DNA from: Planococcaceae bacterium UBA3370
GTDB taxonomy: Bacteria; Bacillota; Bacilli; Bacillales_A; Planococcaceae
Assembly (NCBI GenBank): GCA_002360295.1
Contig: DEQI01000237.1
Span: 1-5,715 of the forward strand
DNA: 5,715 nucleotides
Direction: 5' to 3'
Shown: positions 5,521-5,715 of the stretch, in pieces
How the letters are laid out: every line of letters starts with the position of its first letter
Numbering within the stretch: position 1 is the stretch's first letter
Notes under the pieces: generated by a model
Databases searched by the model: none
Told to the model about the DNA's origin: nothing
Seen by the model: only the letters and a program-made list of their open reading frames with translations
Made by a program: the position numbers and the translations under genes

Positions 5521-5715
5521 ATGGTGTTAGAAAACCGAGCTAAAGGGATAGTACTTGTCCTTATGGCTGCGTTGTTTTGGGGAATTTCAGGTACAGTTTC
5601 TCAATATATGTTCCAAACACTGCACATAAGTACAGAATGGCTGACTACAGTTCGTCTACTTAGTGCTGGCTTTATTTTACTAGCAATAGCCTATAAAAAA
5701 GAAGGAAATAGAATT
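5521..5715 (+). CDS. EamA/DMT-family transporter, N-terminal part (runs off the window)
   Basis: The first 65 codons of a gene are present and the frame is still open at the right edge. The product begins MVLENRAKGIVLVLMAALFW, followed by GISGTVSQYM. This is the first membrane segment of an EamA (drug/metabolite transporter superfamily) domain, with the characteristic 'A-x-x-F-W-G-x-x' motif at 17-24. Residues 36-58 (ISTEWLTTVRLLSAGFILLAIAY) match the second segment, with the conserved 'W-x-x-x-x-R-x-x-x-A/S-G' pattern. Full-length members have about 300 residues and ten membrane segments and move amino acids, metabolites or drugs. The substrate is unknown here. The start is supported by GGAGGAG (5509-5515), 5 bases upstream. 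It may share a transcript with the MFS gene upstream or use a weak local promoter within the 5420-5520 gap. Confidence 0.88.
   Translation, partial: MVLENRAKGIVLVLMAALFWGISGTVSQYMFQTLHISTEWLTTVRLLSAGFILLAIAYKKEGNRI

Noticed and set aside
1..5715. CRISPR arrays, tRNA or rRNA genes, insertion sequences, phage genes
   Set aside because: I found no regularly spaced repeats, no cloverleaf-like stretches, no transposase or integrase and no terminal repeats with target duplications.

Overview
The window is AT-rich (roughly one third G+C by eye) and has strong AGGAGG-type ribosome binding sites, sigma-A-like promoters, and protein families typical of Bacillales. These include a short YhgE/Pip-like membrane protein, a PadR regulator, a Bacillus-type chemoreceptor and DHA3-type MFS and EamA transporters. 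A Lysinibacillus/Solibacillus-like or other Bacillaceae/Planococcaceae chromosome is a reasonable guess. The assignment to a genus is inference only.

Layout. Bases 1-204 are a noncoding leader. It carries a perfect 10-bp inverted repeat laid over a candidate promoter. At 205-1344 (+) lies a 379-residue membrane protein of the YhgE/Pip / ABC-2-permease-like group. At 1438-1977 (+) lies a PadR-family repressor with its own extended -10 promoter. The two form a typical regulator plus efflux or membrane-protein pair. Bases 1978-2233 contain a terminator for the PadR unit, and a second, symmetrical hairpin that terminates the convergent gene. At 2234-3916 (-) lies a complete methyl-accepting chemotaxis protein (TM1, extracytoplasmic four-helix-like sensor, TM2, HAMP, signalling hairpin).

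Bases 3917-4228 form a divergent control region between the chemoreceptor and an MFS exporter. It contains a promoter with perfect -35 and -10 hexamers but only a 15-bp spacer, a near-perfect 16-bp palindrome over its -10, and a separate GACCGGTC palindrome resembling TetR-family operators. The MFS exporter (DHA3-like) most likely starts at 4229 and ends at 5419. After a 101-bp gap with an inverted repeat, an EamA/DMT-family transporter begins at 5521 and runs off the right edge.

The common theme is small-molecule export or sensing, with three membrane transporter-like genes, each under its own apparent local control, plus one chemoreceptor. All genes belong to recognised families and none looks like a new defence, mobile or RNA system. 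The parts worth a second look are the control sites, whose regulators are mostly not in the window, and the very small YhgE-like protein.
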